Origin: Acidobacteriota bacterium
Lineage (GTDB): Bacteria; Acidobacteriota; Thermoanaerobaculia; Thermoanaerobaculales; Thermoanaerobaculaceae
Direction: 5' to 3'
Length of the DNA stretch: 49,563 nt
Assembly (NCBI GenBank): GCA_003158745.1
Contig: PMLC01000060.1
Location: forward strand, 1 to 49,563
The translations under genes were made by a program, and so were the position numbers. Below, piece by piece: positions 33,360 to 41,829 of the stretch (its first letter is position 1; each line of letters opens with the position of its first letter). The notes below the pieces were generated by a model that did no database searches, was not told the origin of the DNA, and saw nothing but the letters and a program-made list of their open reading frames with translations.

Positions 33360-35533
33360 ATTCAGTCACGAGAGTCTTCGCTGCCACTTTCTTCGTGTGT
33401 GTACCGTTTCTCGGCGCCTCGCTCGTACAGGGTCAGACGGTGCCGACGCCCGGTGCGGCCGCTGCGCCACCGCGGGTCGAGGTGGTCCCGCGCCAGGGCC
33501 TGCCGGCTCGCGATGTCGCCTTGCTGGTGTCGGGCCAGCAGGGCGGCCAGATCGCGGTCTCGATCAAGGTATTTCCGTCGGCCAGCGCGGGCAAGCCGGA
33601 ACGGATCCCCTGGATCATCGATATTCCCGGGTTCACGCTCGCCTCGATGGCGGAAGGTGACGCGATGGACCTCGAGCTGGCGGTCTACCTCCTGAGTAGG
33701 GGCGGCGAGATCGCCGGCCACGAGGAGGACACGCTCCACATCACCGATATTCCGGCCTCGTGGCAGACCGGCGGCGGACTGAAGCTGCTGGGGTACGTGG
33801 ACTCGTCGCGGCCGCCCACCGACTTCCGCGTCCTCGTCCGCGAGCCGTCGTCCGGCGCATTCGGGAACTGGGAGATGCCGGTTCCGACCCGGGTGGGCCA
33901 GTCGATCCGGTCCGTCGACTTCGGCTTCGCGGCGGTGAGCGACACACAGGGCGGCAGCGGAGCGATGGTCGGCACCGGGTTCGAAGGGATGACGGGCCGC
34001 TCCGGCTTGCTTGCGCTCGTTGCGCCGGAACCCCCCGGAGCGTGGCTCGTGGTCGGGATCGGCGGCGCGCGCGGCGATGCCAAGGACGCCCCTTTCTCGC
34101 TTGCGGGAACCGGCGCCGTGCCCGCGACAAGGCCGGTCGTACGGCCGGGCTCGGTTCTCAAGGTCGCGGTGCTTGGCGAAGGCTTGCCGGGCTTCCTCGA
34201 GGCCCGGGCACATGTGATCTTCAGCGATGGGCGCCCCGGCGCCGCGTGCTCGGCGCGCATCATGAGCCGGCTGCCCGCGCCGGCCGGGCCGTTCGAATGG
34301 ATCGAGGTTGCCGTGACGCTGCCCGCCGATGTGCCTCCCGGCGAGCACGCCCTGGAGGTGACCCTTCGTCCCATCGGCGGACTCGATGCGGGATCGGTGG
34401 GGACGCACTTCCGTGTGCCACCCTCTGACAAGACGGACGTCGCCCTGGGCTGGCCCGGCATCCCCATCGACGAAACCGGCAAGGTCGTGACGCTGCCGAA
34501 GACAATTCTCGGGGTCCGTCCATCGGAAGAGGAGGCGCCGCCTCACCTCAAAGCCGCCTACCGCGAGGCGGTGACACGCTTTGCCGCCGACGGTTCCGCG
34601 CAATCCCTTCGCGCCCTCGTGGAGTTCGAAAGGGCCGCACTTGCTGGAGGCTCGTCAGCGGATCTGGGCCGGCTCGCGAGCGCAGAGCGTTCCGTGGCGC
34701 GGTCCGCAGCGAAAGGTTCCCAGCAGGCGCTGCTCGGCCTGTGCCTCATCCACCTCGACCTCTACCGCGAGCACAGCCGCGACCAGTCGTATCTCGCCAT
34801 CGGCCACTCGCGGCGCATCGTCGAGGAGCTGGCGGAGATGCTCCCGTCCGGCGCGAAGGATACGGACGGCAAGCGGCTGACGGCGGATGTCCTCACCGTC
34901 TTCGCGGCATCGCTGCAGGCTGTGGGCTCGTACGCCTCCGCGGAGCGGCTGTTCGTCCGCGCCGCGGCGCTGGACGAAGACAACGTCGCGGCGCTGATGG
35001 GCCGCGCGGACGTCCTCGAGCGAGTCGGCGATGCCAAGCACACGATCGAGATCCTCGACAAGGTCCTGGCTCTTCACCCCGATCACGCCGAGGCGGAGCT
35101 CCGGCTCGGCGTCAACCTCCGCCGCACTGGCCGCGACGGCGCGGCTCGCGAGCACCTGACAGCCTGCACCGCCGCCGGCCGGCCGCAGTGGATTCGTGCG
35201 GTCGCATGGCAGGAGCTGGCCTCGATGCTCCTCGCGGACGGTCACGTGAAAGAGGCCGTGCGCATGCTGCGAGAAGCCACTACCGCGATCCCGGATGACC
35301 CGCAGCTGCAGGTGCTGCTGGCGGCCACGCTGGATCGGACGCGCCAGCACCGCGACGCGCTCGCGGTGGTGAACTCCGTTGTCGACAACCCCGCGGGAGC
35401 GACGCCCTCCGCGAGGTTGCGCTACGCCCAGCCGCCGCAGGACGACCTCGATGCGATCCGCCATCGGCTCGACGCCGGGCGGGCGCAGGACCTCGCCGCC
35501 CTCGTGGCGGCCAACAAGGAGGAACGCTCGTGA
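33356..35533 (+). CDS. exported TPR-repeat protein of the VWFA operon
   Basis: A 725-residue protein. A signal peptide (FAATFFVCVPFLGASLVQG) is followed by ~450 residues of beta-rich sequence with repeated Gly/Pro turns, then tetratricopeptide repeats at roughly 515-650 (AASLQAVGSYASAERLFVRA, AALMGRADVLERVG and AELRLGVNLRRTGRDGAARE are successive units). TPR arrays mediate protein contacts. Its start overlaps the end of VWFA protein B and its TGA overlaps the GTG of the next gene (GTGA), so the three proteins should be made together. No catalytic motif is seen. The function is unknown; a scaffold for the two VWA-like partners is a reasonable guess. Confidence 0.85.
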   Translation: MNSVTRVFAATFFVCVPFLGASLVQGQTVPTPGAAAAPPRVEVVPRQGLPARDVALLVSGQQGGQIAVSIKVFPSASAGKPERIPWIIDIPGFTLASMAEGDAMDLELAVYLLSRGGEIAGHEEDTLHITDIPASWQTGGGLKLLGYVDSSRPPTDFRVLVREPSSGAFGNWEMPVPTRVGQSIRSVDFGFAAVSDTQGGSGAMVGTGFEGMTGRSGLLALVAPEPPGAWLVVGIGGARGDAKDAPFSLAGTGAVPATRPVVRPGSVLKVAVLGEGLPGFLEARAHVIFSDGRPGAACSARIMSRLPAPAGPFEWIEVAVTLPADVPPGEHALEVTLRPIGGLDAGSVGTHFRVPPSDKTDVALGWPGIPIDETGKVVTLPKTILGVRPSEEEAPPHLKAAYREAVTRFAADGSAQSLRALVEFERAALAGGSSADLGRLASAERSVARSAAKGSQQALLGLCLIHLDLYREHSRDQSYLAIGHSRRIVEELAEMLPSGAKDTDGKRLTADVLTVFAASLQAVGSYASAERLFVRAAALDEDNVAALMGRADVLERVGDAKHTIEILDKVLALHPDHAEAELRLGVNLRRTGRDGAAREHLTACTAAGRPQWIRAVAWQELASMLLADGHVKEAVRMLREATTAIPDDPQLQVLLAATLDRTRQHRDALAVVNSVVDNPAGATPSARLRYAQPPQDDLDAIRHRLDAGRAQDLAALVAANKEERS

Positions 35534-36732
35534 AATCCCTCGCCCCCATCGCGCTCGCCTTCGCTGCCGTCGTCTCGGCAGCGCCACCGCAAGTCGAGAT
35601 CACGAGCCCCCGTGCGGAGACCTCGGCGTTCGGGGCGGTGCAGTTCACCGTCTCCGTGAAGTCCGCCGAACCGGTCACCCGCGTTCAGTTCATCGTTGAC
35701 GGCCGGCCGATCGGCGAGCGTTCCCAGCCGCCGTATTCGATCATCACGATGCTCGGGGACGAGAACGCGGAGCACGTCTTCCGCGCCGAGGTGACTGCCG
35801 TCTCCGGAGCCACCGCGGCTGCCGAGCTGCACACGCCGGCCTTCCGGTCGAACGAGGAGGTGGAGATCGAGCTGAGGCAGCTGTACGTTCGCGTCACCAA
35901 ACGGACCGCGAGCGAGAGCGGAGGGAAGAAGGTGTGGTCCGAGGCTCCGGCGACCAAGCTCGGACCGGAGGATTTCACCATCAGCGATGACGGCAAGGAA
36001 CAGGCGATCAAGACCTTCGCCAGCGGGGAAGCGCCTCTGGCGGCCGTCGTGCTGCTCGACGCGAGTGTCTCGATGACCGGGGAACGCTTGAAGGAGGCGC
36101 TTGGTGGCGCCAAGACGCTCTTCCGGGCGATGGCCCCACTCGATGAGGGGAAGCTCCTCGTCTTTTCCGACCGGCTGCTCTACGCGTCGCCGTTCACCAC
36201 CGTGAGCGACATCCTGCTCACCGGCCTGGACGGCGTGCGGGCGCAGGGAGGCACCGCACTCAACGACAACCTCTACCTGGCCTTGCGCCAGGCCGACGAG
36301 CGCCAGGGGAGGCGCGTCGTGATCCTCCTTTCCGACGGTGTGGACTCGCACAGCGCGCTGGGGATGGTCGATGTGCGACGGGTGGCGCGCTCGAGCCAGG
36401 CGATCATCTACTGGATCCGGATGGCGGATGAGGGGATGGCCGGCGAGCTGCCGAATCTCTCCTCCACGTGGCGCGACGTGAAATCCCACCAGCACGAGTT
36501 CCAGCAGCTCGTCGAGACCGTGGAGGAGAGCGGAGGGCGAGTCACTCCGGTGAGGTCTCTCGACCAGATCGCGCCGGCGTTCGCGGACATCCTCAAGGAG
36601 CTGCGTGGGCAGTACGTGCTCGGCTACTACCCCAGCGAGCGGCGCCACGACGCGTCGTGGCATAAGATCGCCGTGAGCGTCAAGGACTCGACGCTCACGG
36701 TCCACACGCGCGACGGCTACCTGGACTACTGA
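35530..36732 (+). CDS. secreted VWFA-related protein C with complete metal site
   Basis: A 400-residue protein with signal peptide (SLAPIALAFAAVVSA) and an Ig-like domain (about 20-110; VEITSPRAETSAFGAVQFTV). A linker with LGPEDFTISDDGKEQAIKTF is followed by a VWA domain holding a full metal-ion-dependent adhesion site: D177-A-S179-V-S181, T242 in GGTALND and D269 in LLSDGVDS. It ends with the family segment LRGQYVLGYYPSERRHD. It is the only VWFA protein in this window with all metal ligands, so it is the likeliest ligand-binding partner of the operon. GTG start overlaps the TPR gene stop. A hairpin follows its stop. Confidence 0.9.
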   Translation: MKSLAPIALAFAAVVSAAPPQVEITSPRAETSAFGAVQFTVSVKSAEPVTRVQFIVDGRPIGERSQPPYSIITMLGDENAEHVFRAEVTAVSGATAAAELHTPAFRSNEEVEIELRQLYVRVTKRTASESGGKKVWSEAPATKLGPEDFTISDDGKEQAIKTFASGEAPLAAVVLLDASVSMTGERLKEALGGAKTLFRAMAPLDEGKLLVFSDRLLYASPFTTVSDILLTGLDGVRAQGGTALNDNLYLALRQADERQGRRVVILLSDGVDSHSALGMVDVRRVARSSQAIIYWIRMADEGMAGELPNLSSTWRDVKSHQHEFQQLVETVEESGGRVTPVRSLDQIAPAFADILKELRGQYVLGYYPSERRHDASWHKIAVSVKDSTLTVHTRDGYLDY

Positions 36733-36738
36733 CCACCT

Positions 36739-36759
36739 CGGGCGAGAAATCGTCGCCCG
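36739..36759 (+). terminator. hairpin after the VWFA-TPR-VWFA operon
   Basis: CGGGCGA and TCGCCCG form a 7-bp stem around a 7-base loop, 6 bases after the stop of VWFA protein C. There is no T-run, so it may be a transcription barrier or RNA stabiliser rather than a classic terminator. Confidence 0.4.
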
Positions 36760-36960
36760 CTGCTGCTGCCGTCTGGTCACCGGGCCGTTGGGGAAGAAAG
36801 CAGCGTGCCCAGGGCCTAGAATTGGTAAAGAAGATCCGTGCCCGGCCTTCCGTCTGGTGGCGGCGGGGCGTCGAGTCAACTCGAGGGTACGAGGTCCGTG
36901 CGATTCGGCCGGGGCGGCGAGCGTTGATGGCATTTCTGGCTTGGGAAGGGGGCCGACACG

Positions 36961-38829
36961 ATTTCCGCGCCGAAGCTGATCTGCCTAGCCGCGGTACTCG
37001 CGGTAACGCTCGCGGCGCCACCGTCCGGAGTGATCGCCCAGGACAAGCCGCAAGTCCAGTCGTTCCACGACACCGCTCAGGTGAACCTCGTTAACGTGGA
37101 GGTTTTCGTTAATGACACCGCCGGCCATCGCGTGGCGGGTCTCGGGCTCGAGGACTTTGAGGTGCTCGAGGACGGGGTGATCGTGCCCATCACCAACTTC
37201 TATGCCGCGGCCTCACTGCGGAAGGAGGCGCCGACGATCCCCCCCACGTCTGAACAGTCGTCGCGCTACGCTCGCGAGGCAGTGCCGCCTCCGCTTGAGC
37301 AGCGGCTTTCGCTGATCTTCTTCATCGACAACGTCGGGATCACGCCTGCGCAGCGCAACATCGCGCTCCGCCAGGCGCAAGCCCTCGTCCAGGCCATCTT
37401 CAAGATGCCCCGCGTTGAGGCGATGGTCATCGCCCACAACCTCACCACGAAGGTGTTCCAGCCGTTCACCAACAATGGCGGTGCCGTCGAGACCGCGCTG
37501 GCCGGAGTCGCGCGCGAGCCTACGGATGTGGCCGGAACCAATTCCGGGCGGGACTTCCTGGTCCAGGTGATGAGCCGCACGCTTCCGAGTGAGCCGGTCT
37601 CTTCTCGGGGCACCAGGAACCGCGAGTTCGGCGTGGAGGAAGCGCGTTCGCTCCTCGAGGTAGCGCGGGGGATGGCAAGGGAGGCGCACGAGCGGGCCCG
37701 TGCCGCCCTCGGCTCGATGGAGACCTTCATCTCCTCGCTGGCCGGGCTCCCCGGCCGCAAGGTGATCTGTTACATAGGAAACGGGATCCAGCTGCGCCCC
37801 GGCGAGGCGTTCTTGAAGGAATGGGAGAGCCGGTTCGGGAGCCAGGGTATCGTGCCCGGCTTCTCCGCCGACCTGGAGGCCAGCCAGCTGTCCGTGACGT
37901 CGGAATTCTACGCGATGGTATCGCGTGCCAACGCCGACCGCGTGACGTTCTACTCGATCGACGCCACGGGCGGGGAAGGAGCGAAGAACTTCACGGCCGA
38001 CCACGAGGCGTTCGACACTGATCCGACGATCAGCCAAGGCGAGGCGGTGGGGCGGGGTTACTCGTTGCATTACCTCGCAGACGCGACTGGCGGCGCCACG
38101 TTCGTCAGCACGGCGGAGGTATCGCCGGAACTCGCGCGATTTGCGAACGACTTCGACGACTATTACTCGCTGGCATACGCCGCGCCTCACATCGGCGACG
38201 GCAAGGGCCACACGATCAGGGTGCGGGTGAAGCGCGAGGGCGTCCATCTACGTTACCGGCGGCACTACCTCGACAAGACCGCGGACGAGCGGATGGCGGA
38301 TCGGAGCCTAACAGCGCTGCTCTACGATGCAGGCTCCAACGGCCTCGATGTCGGTGTCGTAGTCGGCAAGGAAGAGAGGCAGAAGAACAACACCTTCCTG
38401 GTGTCGGTCCTGGTGAGCGTCCCGCTGGGAAAGTTGATTCTCGTGCCCAAGGATGAGGTCCAGGAGGGCTCAATCTCCATCTGGCTCGCCGACAAGGACG
38501 ACAAGGGCCGGATCACCCCCCCGAGCAAACACGTCTTCCCCGTTCACATCCCGAGCGACTCGATTGCGGCTGCGACGAGCCGGAACGTGACCTTTGCTTT
38601 CAAGTTCCTCATGAGGGCCGGCCCTCACAAGGTCGCGGTCAGCGTCCGTGACGACACGGCGCTCGCCGAATCGACCGTAACGGCGCGTTTCAACGTCGGA
38701 ACGGACGAGGTACGCGGCCCCGGTGTCCTGCAGGGCATGCTCACGCTGTCCGATCCCGGTGGCGCCGCCGTGCCTGGGCTCGTGACGCACGCGTCGTCGC
38801 AAGCTCGCCCGTCCTTGACGGCGTTGTAA
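36961..38829 (+). CDS. secreted VWFA-related protein D, probable ATT start
   Basis: VWFA-related protein closest to protein A: QVNLVNVEVFVNDTAGHRV, LEDFEVLEDGVIVPITNF, LIFFIDNVGITPAQRN, LAGLPGRKVICYIGNGIQ and FDDYYSLAYAAPHIGDGKGH. The metal-site position is D-N-V-G-I-T, not DxSxS. The first standard start is GTG 37030, which would remove the signal peptide. In frame upstream, codons 36961 onward encode a good signal (PKLICLAAVLAVTLAAPPSG), bounded by a stop at 36925 and with no ATG, GTG or TTG. ATT 36961 lies after a gaaggggg site at the right distance, and with it the degenerate metal-site Asp is residue 123, as in protein A. ATT is a rare start codon; a mutated ATG is the other explanation. 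Confidence 0.85.
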   Translation: MSAPKLICLAAVLAVTLAAPPSGVIAQDKPQVQSFHDTAQVNLVNVEVFVNDTAGHRVAGLGLEDFEVLEDGVIVPITNFYAAASLRKEAPTIPPTSEQSSRYAREAVPPPLEQRLSLIFFIDNVGITPAQRNIALRQAQALVQAIFKMPRVEAMVIAHNLTTKVFQPFTNNGGAVETALAGVAREPTDVAGTNSGRDFLVQVMSRTLPSEPVSSRGTRNREFGVEEARSLLEVARGMAREAHERARAALGSMETFISSLAGLPGRKVICYIGNGIQLRPGEAFLKEWESRFGSQGIVPGFSADLEASQLSVTSEFYAMVSRANADRVTFYSIDATGGEGAKNFTADHEAFDTDPTISQGEAVGRGYSLHYLADATGGATFVSTAEVSPELARFANDFDDYYSLAYAAPHIGDGKGHTIRVRVKREGVHLRYRRHYLDKTADERMADRSLTALLYDAGSNGLDVGVVVGKEERQKNNTFLVSVLVSVPLGKLILVPKDEVQEGSISIWLADKDDKGRITPPSKHVFPVHIPSDSIAAATSRNVTFAFKFLMRAGPHKVAVSVRDDTALAESTVTARFNVGTDEVRGPGVLQGMLTLSDPGGAAVPGLVTHASSQARPSLTAL

Positions 38830-38864
38830 GCGCCGCTTGCTGAGTCCCCGCGCGCCCCGGCGTC

Positions 38865-38873
38865 TGCTATCGT
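38865..38873 (+). promoter_or_regulatory. extended -10 candidate for glgB
   Basis: TGCTATCGT (TG-N-TATCGT) lies 38 bases before ATG 38912. It matches the TGCTAnnnT pattern seen before other genes here. Confidence 0.35.
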
Positions 38874-38911
38874 GGCGCTAGACGAGGCCGAACCCTCTGG
38901 AGGCCAGTGCC

Positions 38912-40831
38912 ATGAGCGCGCGCCACGACGAGATCCGCCACGATGTGAGCCTACTGTCTGACGACGATCTCTTCCTGTTCAACGAAGGGAGCCACTTCGC
39001 CTTGTGGGAGAAGCTCGGGGCTCACCCAGCCACAGTGGAAAGCGGGAGCGGGACTTGCTTCGCGGTCTGGGCGCCCGACGCGGAGTGCGTCAGCGTGGCC
39101 GGAGACTTCAACGTCTGGAACAAGGACAGCCACCCGCTCGCTTCGCGAGGCCAGTCCGGCATCTGGGAGGGGTTCATCCCCGGGATCGGCAAGGGCGCAC
39201 TTTACAAGTACCACGTGCGCTCCCGATTTCACGGCTACCGCGTCGACAAGGCGGACCCTCTCGGGTTCCTCCACGAAACGCCGCCAAAGACCGGATCGGT
39301 GGTCTGGGACCTGGAGTACGAGTGGGGGGATGCGGAGTGGATGAAAGGGCGCGGCGCGGGCAACAGGCTCGACGCCCCGATGTCGATCTACGAGATGCAC
39401 CTGGGCTCGTGGATGCGCGTGCCCGGTGACGGCAACCGCTGGCTGTCGTACCGCGAGCTCGGCCCGAGGCTGGCGGAGTACGTCGTGCGCATGGGGTTCA
39501 CCCACATCGAATTCATGCCGGTGATGGAACACCCGTTCTACGGCTCGTGGGGGTACCAGATCACGGGCTTCTTCGCGCCGACCAGCCGCTACGGCACGCC
39601 TCAGGACTTCATGAGTCTCATCGACACGCTTCACCAGGCCGGAATCGGCGTGATCCTGGACTGGGTGCCGTCGCACTTTCCGTCCGATGAGCACGGCCCC
39701 GCCTATTTCGACGGCACCCACCTGTACGAACACGCCGACCCGCGCCAGGGGTACCAGCCGGACTGGGGCAGCTACATCTTCAACTACGGGCGAAGCGAGG
39801 TTCGGAGCTTCCTGACATCCAACGCACTGTTCTGGCTCGGGCCGTACCACGCCGACGGCCTCCGAGTGGACGCAGTGGCGTCGATGCTGTATCTCGACTA
39901 CTCGCGCAAGGAAGGGGAGTGGATCCCGAACCGGTACGGCGGCCGCGAGAACCTCGACGCGATCTCGTTCCTGCGCCGCACCAACGATGAAGTGTACCGC
40001 TGTCACCCCGATGTGCAGACAACGGCGGAGGAGTCCACCGCCTGGCCGATGGTCTCGCGGCCGACGTACGTCGGCGGGCTCGGGTTCGGGTTCAAGTGGG
40101 ACATGGGGTGGATGCACGACACCCTCGAGTACATGCGTCTGGACCCCATCTACCGCAAGTACCACCAAGACCAGATCACGTTCAGACAGCTCTACGCGTT
40201 CCACGAGAACTTCGTGCTTCCGTTGTCCCACGACGAGGTCGTCCACGGCAAAGGCTCGCTGCTCGACAAGATGCCGGGCGACGAGTGGCAGCGCTTCGCG
40301 AACCTCCGCTTGTTGCTCGCCTACATGTGGGCGCAGCCCGGCAAGAAGCTGCTCTTCATGGGGGGTGAGATCGCCCAGTGGCGCGAGTGGCACCACGACG
40401 AGAGTCTCGACTGGAACCTCCTGCAGTACGCGCCCCACGAGGGCGTCCAGCACCTCGTCAAGGACCTCAACCGCCTGTACCGCGGCGAGAAGGCGCTCCA
40501 CGAGAACGACTGTGATCCCGCCGGGTTCGAGTGGGTGGACTGCGCCGACTGGCAGGGAAGCATCATGTCCTTCCTGCGGAAGGGGAAGAACGGCGCGCCG
40601 TTGCTGGTCGCCTGCAACTTCACGCCGGTTCCCCGTCTCGGGTACAGGATCGGCGTGCCTGCGGTGGGGGCCTGGCGCGAGCTCCTCAACACCGACGCGG
40701 CGGAGTACGGCGGCAGCGGGTTGGGCAACCTCGGGGCCGTGCAGGCCGAGGCCGTCCCGATGCACGGGAGGGGGTTCTCGCTCCCGCTGCTGCTCCCGCC
40801 CCTTGCGGTGGTCTTCCTCAAGGGCGAGTGA
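38912..40831 (+). CDS. glgB: 1,4-alpha-glucan (glycogen) branching enzyme
   Basis: A 639-residue GH13 enzyme that makes alpha-1,6 branches in glycogen. An N-terminal CBM48 (about 40-120; [21 protein letters not shown]) is followed by the catalytic barrel: [57 protein letters not shown] with nucleophile Asp320, [10 protein letters not shown] with acid/base Glu373/374, and [16 protein letters not shown]-terminal beta domain follows. The length and the lack of an extra N-terminal CBM fit the shorter bacterial GlgB type. ATG 38912 follows ctggaggcc. No other glycogen gene is adjacent. Confidence 0.97.
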   Translation: MSARHDEIRHDVSLLSDDDLFLFNEGSHFALWEKLGAHPATVESGSGTCFAVWAPDAECVSVAGDFNVWNKDSHPLASRGQSGIWEGFIPGIGKGALYKYHVRSRFHGYRVDKADPLGFLHETPPKTGSVVWDLEYEWGDAEWMKGRGAGNRLDAPMSIYEMHLGSWMRVPGDGNRWLSYRELGPRLAEYVVRMGFTHIEFMPVMEHPFYGSWGYQITGFFAPTSRYGTPQDFMSLIDTLHQAGIGVILDWVPSHFPSDEHGPAYFDGTHLYEHADPRQGYQPDWGSYIFNYGRSEVRSFLTSNALFWLGPYHADGLRVDAVASMLYLDYSRKEGEWIPNRYGGRENLDAISFLRRTNDEVYRCHPDVQTTAEESTAWPMVSRPTYVGGLGFGFKWDMGWMHDTLEYMRLDPIYRKYHQDQITFRQLYAFHENFVLPLSHDEVVHGKGSLLDKMPGDEWQRFANLRLLLAYMWAQPGKKLLFMGGEIAQWREWHHDESLDWNLLQYAPHEGVQHLVKDLNRLYRGEKALHENDCDPAGFEWVDCADWQGSIMSFLRKGKNGAPLLVACNFTPVPRLGYRIGVPAVGAWRELLNTDAAEYGGSGLGNLGAVQAEAVPMHGRGFSLPLLLPPLAVVFLKGE

Positions 40832-40915
40832 ACCGGGGGTGAGCGCCGTCACGGCGAGGGGTTTGCGCGCCGGGGCGGGATGCGTCAAGATGGCGACTCA
40901 TTGGAGGTTGCAACG

Positions 40916-41119
40916 ATGATGTACATCGACGACATCGGGACGACTGCAGGCGAAATCTGGGGCTTCCTGGTCGACCACGGCAAGGTGAGCCTCTCCTCGC
41001 TCGAAAAGGGTGTTGACGCACCGCGCAACCTGGTCTACATGGCGATCGGCTGGCTCGCCCGCGAGGGCAAGGTGGGTATCAAGCGCGAGGAGCGCAGCAT
41101 TCAGATCTGGCTCACGTAG
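40916..41119 (+). CDS. winged-helix protein (DUF2582/PF10771-like)
   Basis: A 67-residue protein. IGTTAGEIWGFLVDHGKVSL, with LVYMAIGWLAREGKVGIKRE, matches the small winged helix-turn-helix family DUF2582, known in many bacteria and archaea, where the function is undetermined but DNA or protein binding is likely. ATG 40916 follows ttggaggttg; a longer frame from 40880 is less likely. It is separated from glgB by 84 bases. Confidence 0.85.
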   Translation: MMYIDDIGTTAGEIWGFLVDHGKVSLSSLEKGVDAPRNLVYMAIGWLAREGKVGIKREERSIQIWLT

Positions 41120-41124
41120 CGACC

Positions 41125-41243
41125 GCAGAGGAGCGGAGGAGCGGAGGGGCGAAGGGAAAGACCGAAGCAAGACCGGTTTCGTTTCTTGCTCCTCTGCACC
41201 CGTGCACCTCTGCCCCTCTGCTCGTCTCCTTGGACCACGGTCC
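41125..41243. repeat. purine/pyrimidine inverted repeat
   Basis: A purine-rich left arm GCAGAGGAGCGGAGGAGCGG (41125 on) faces a pyrimidine-rich right arm (TTGCTCCTCTGC near 41186, then cacctctgcccctctgctcgtctcc), so the strand can fold on itself. A short GGACC-AC-GGTCC palindrome (41232-41243) closes it. It fills the gap between two genes on opposite strands. Confidence 0.6.
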
Positions 41244-41261
41244 ACGGTCTCTGCCCCCGCG

Positions 41262-41642
41262 TTACGGCTGGAGTTCGATCGGGAGGCCCTCCGAGACCCT
41301 GAGCACCAGGGTTCGATCGCTGCCGCGCACGGTCACCATCGTCGCCCGCCCGTCGTCGATCGGCTTGGTTTCCGCCACGGCCCATCCCGAGCTGCCGTCG
41401 AGCCCGGAGGCGGAGACGAACTTCAGGTAGCGGTCGTAGTAGAAGGACATCGTCTCGCGGTCGAGCACGACCTTGTTGAGGGCCCACAGGCAGAGCGCCG
41501 TCTGCTCGTCCTTGTCCGCCATTGCCCGCAGCATGCCCTCGACTCGCCCTCGGTTCGTGTCGGCGGTGTGAATCCGGTCGTAGTATTTGAACGCGGCGAC
41601 GGCCCCGAGTATCAACACGATCGCAACGATGATCTTCTTCAT
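41262..41642 (-). CDS. small exported or membrane-anchored protein
   Basis: A 126-residue protein with a lysine-led hydrophobic start (KKIIVAIVLILGAVAAFKYY), then a soluble domain. The sequence LRAMADKDEQTALCLWALNK and later VLRVSEGLPIEL suggest a helical then beta fold. ATG 41642 follows gggaggtgcagc; the long frame upstream is rejected. Family unknown. Confidence 0.75.
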   Translation of the reverse strand: MKKIIVAIVLILGAVAAFKYYDRIHTADTNRGRVEGMLRAMADKDEQTALCLWALNKVVLDRETMSFYYDRYLKFVSASGLDGSSGWAVAETKPIDDGRATMVTVRGSDRTLVLRVSEGLPIELQP

Positions 41643-41774
41643 GCTGCACCTCCCTGGGTGAGCCGAGCCAGTGTCGCGGCGTGGCCGCGTGACATGTTGA
41701 CGCCATGGTACGACAGATCGTTCGCAGATCCGCTGAACGCGATGTTGCGTTGCCCGGGCGGCGCTTGCCTTTCC

Positions 41775-41783
41775 TGCTATCCT
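41775..41783 (+). promoter_or_regulatory. extended -10 candidate for the C69 peptidase
   Basis: TGCTATCCT (TG-N-TATCCT), 46 bases before ATG 41830; no clear -35. Confidence 0.35.
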
Positions 41784-41829
41784 GCCCGGCGGCGCCCGCC
41801 CGGCGCCGAAACCCCGGGGAGGGGACACC

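Noticed and set aside
38951-40888. 645-codon minus-strand frame opposite glgB
   Set aside because: Antisense shadow of an unmistakable branching enzyme.
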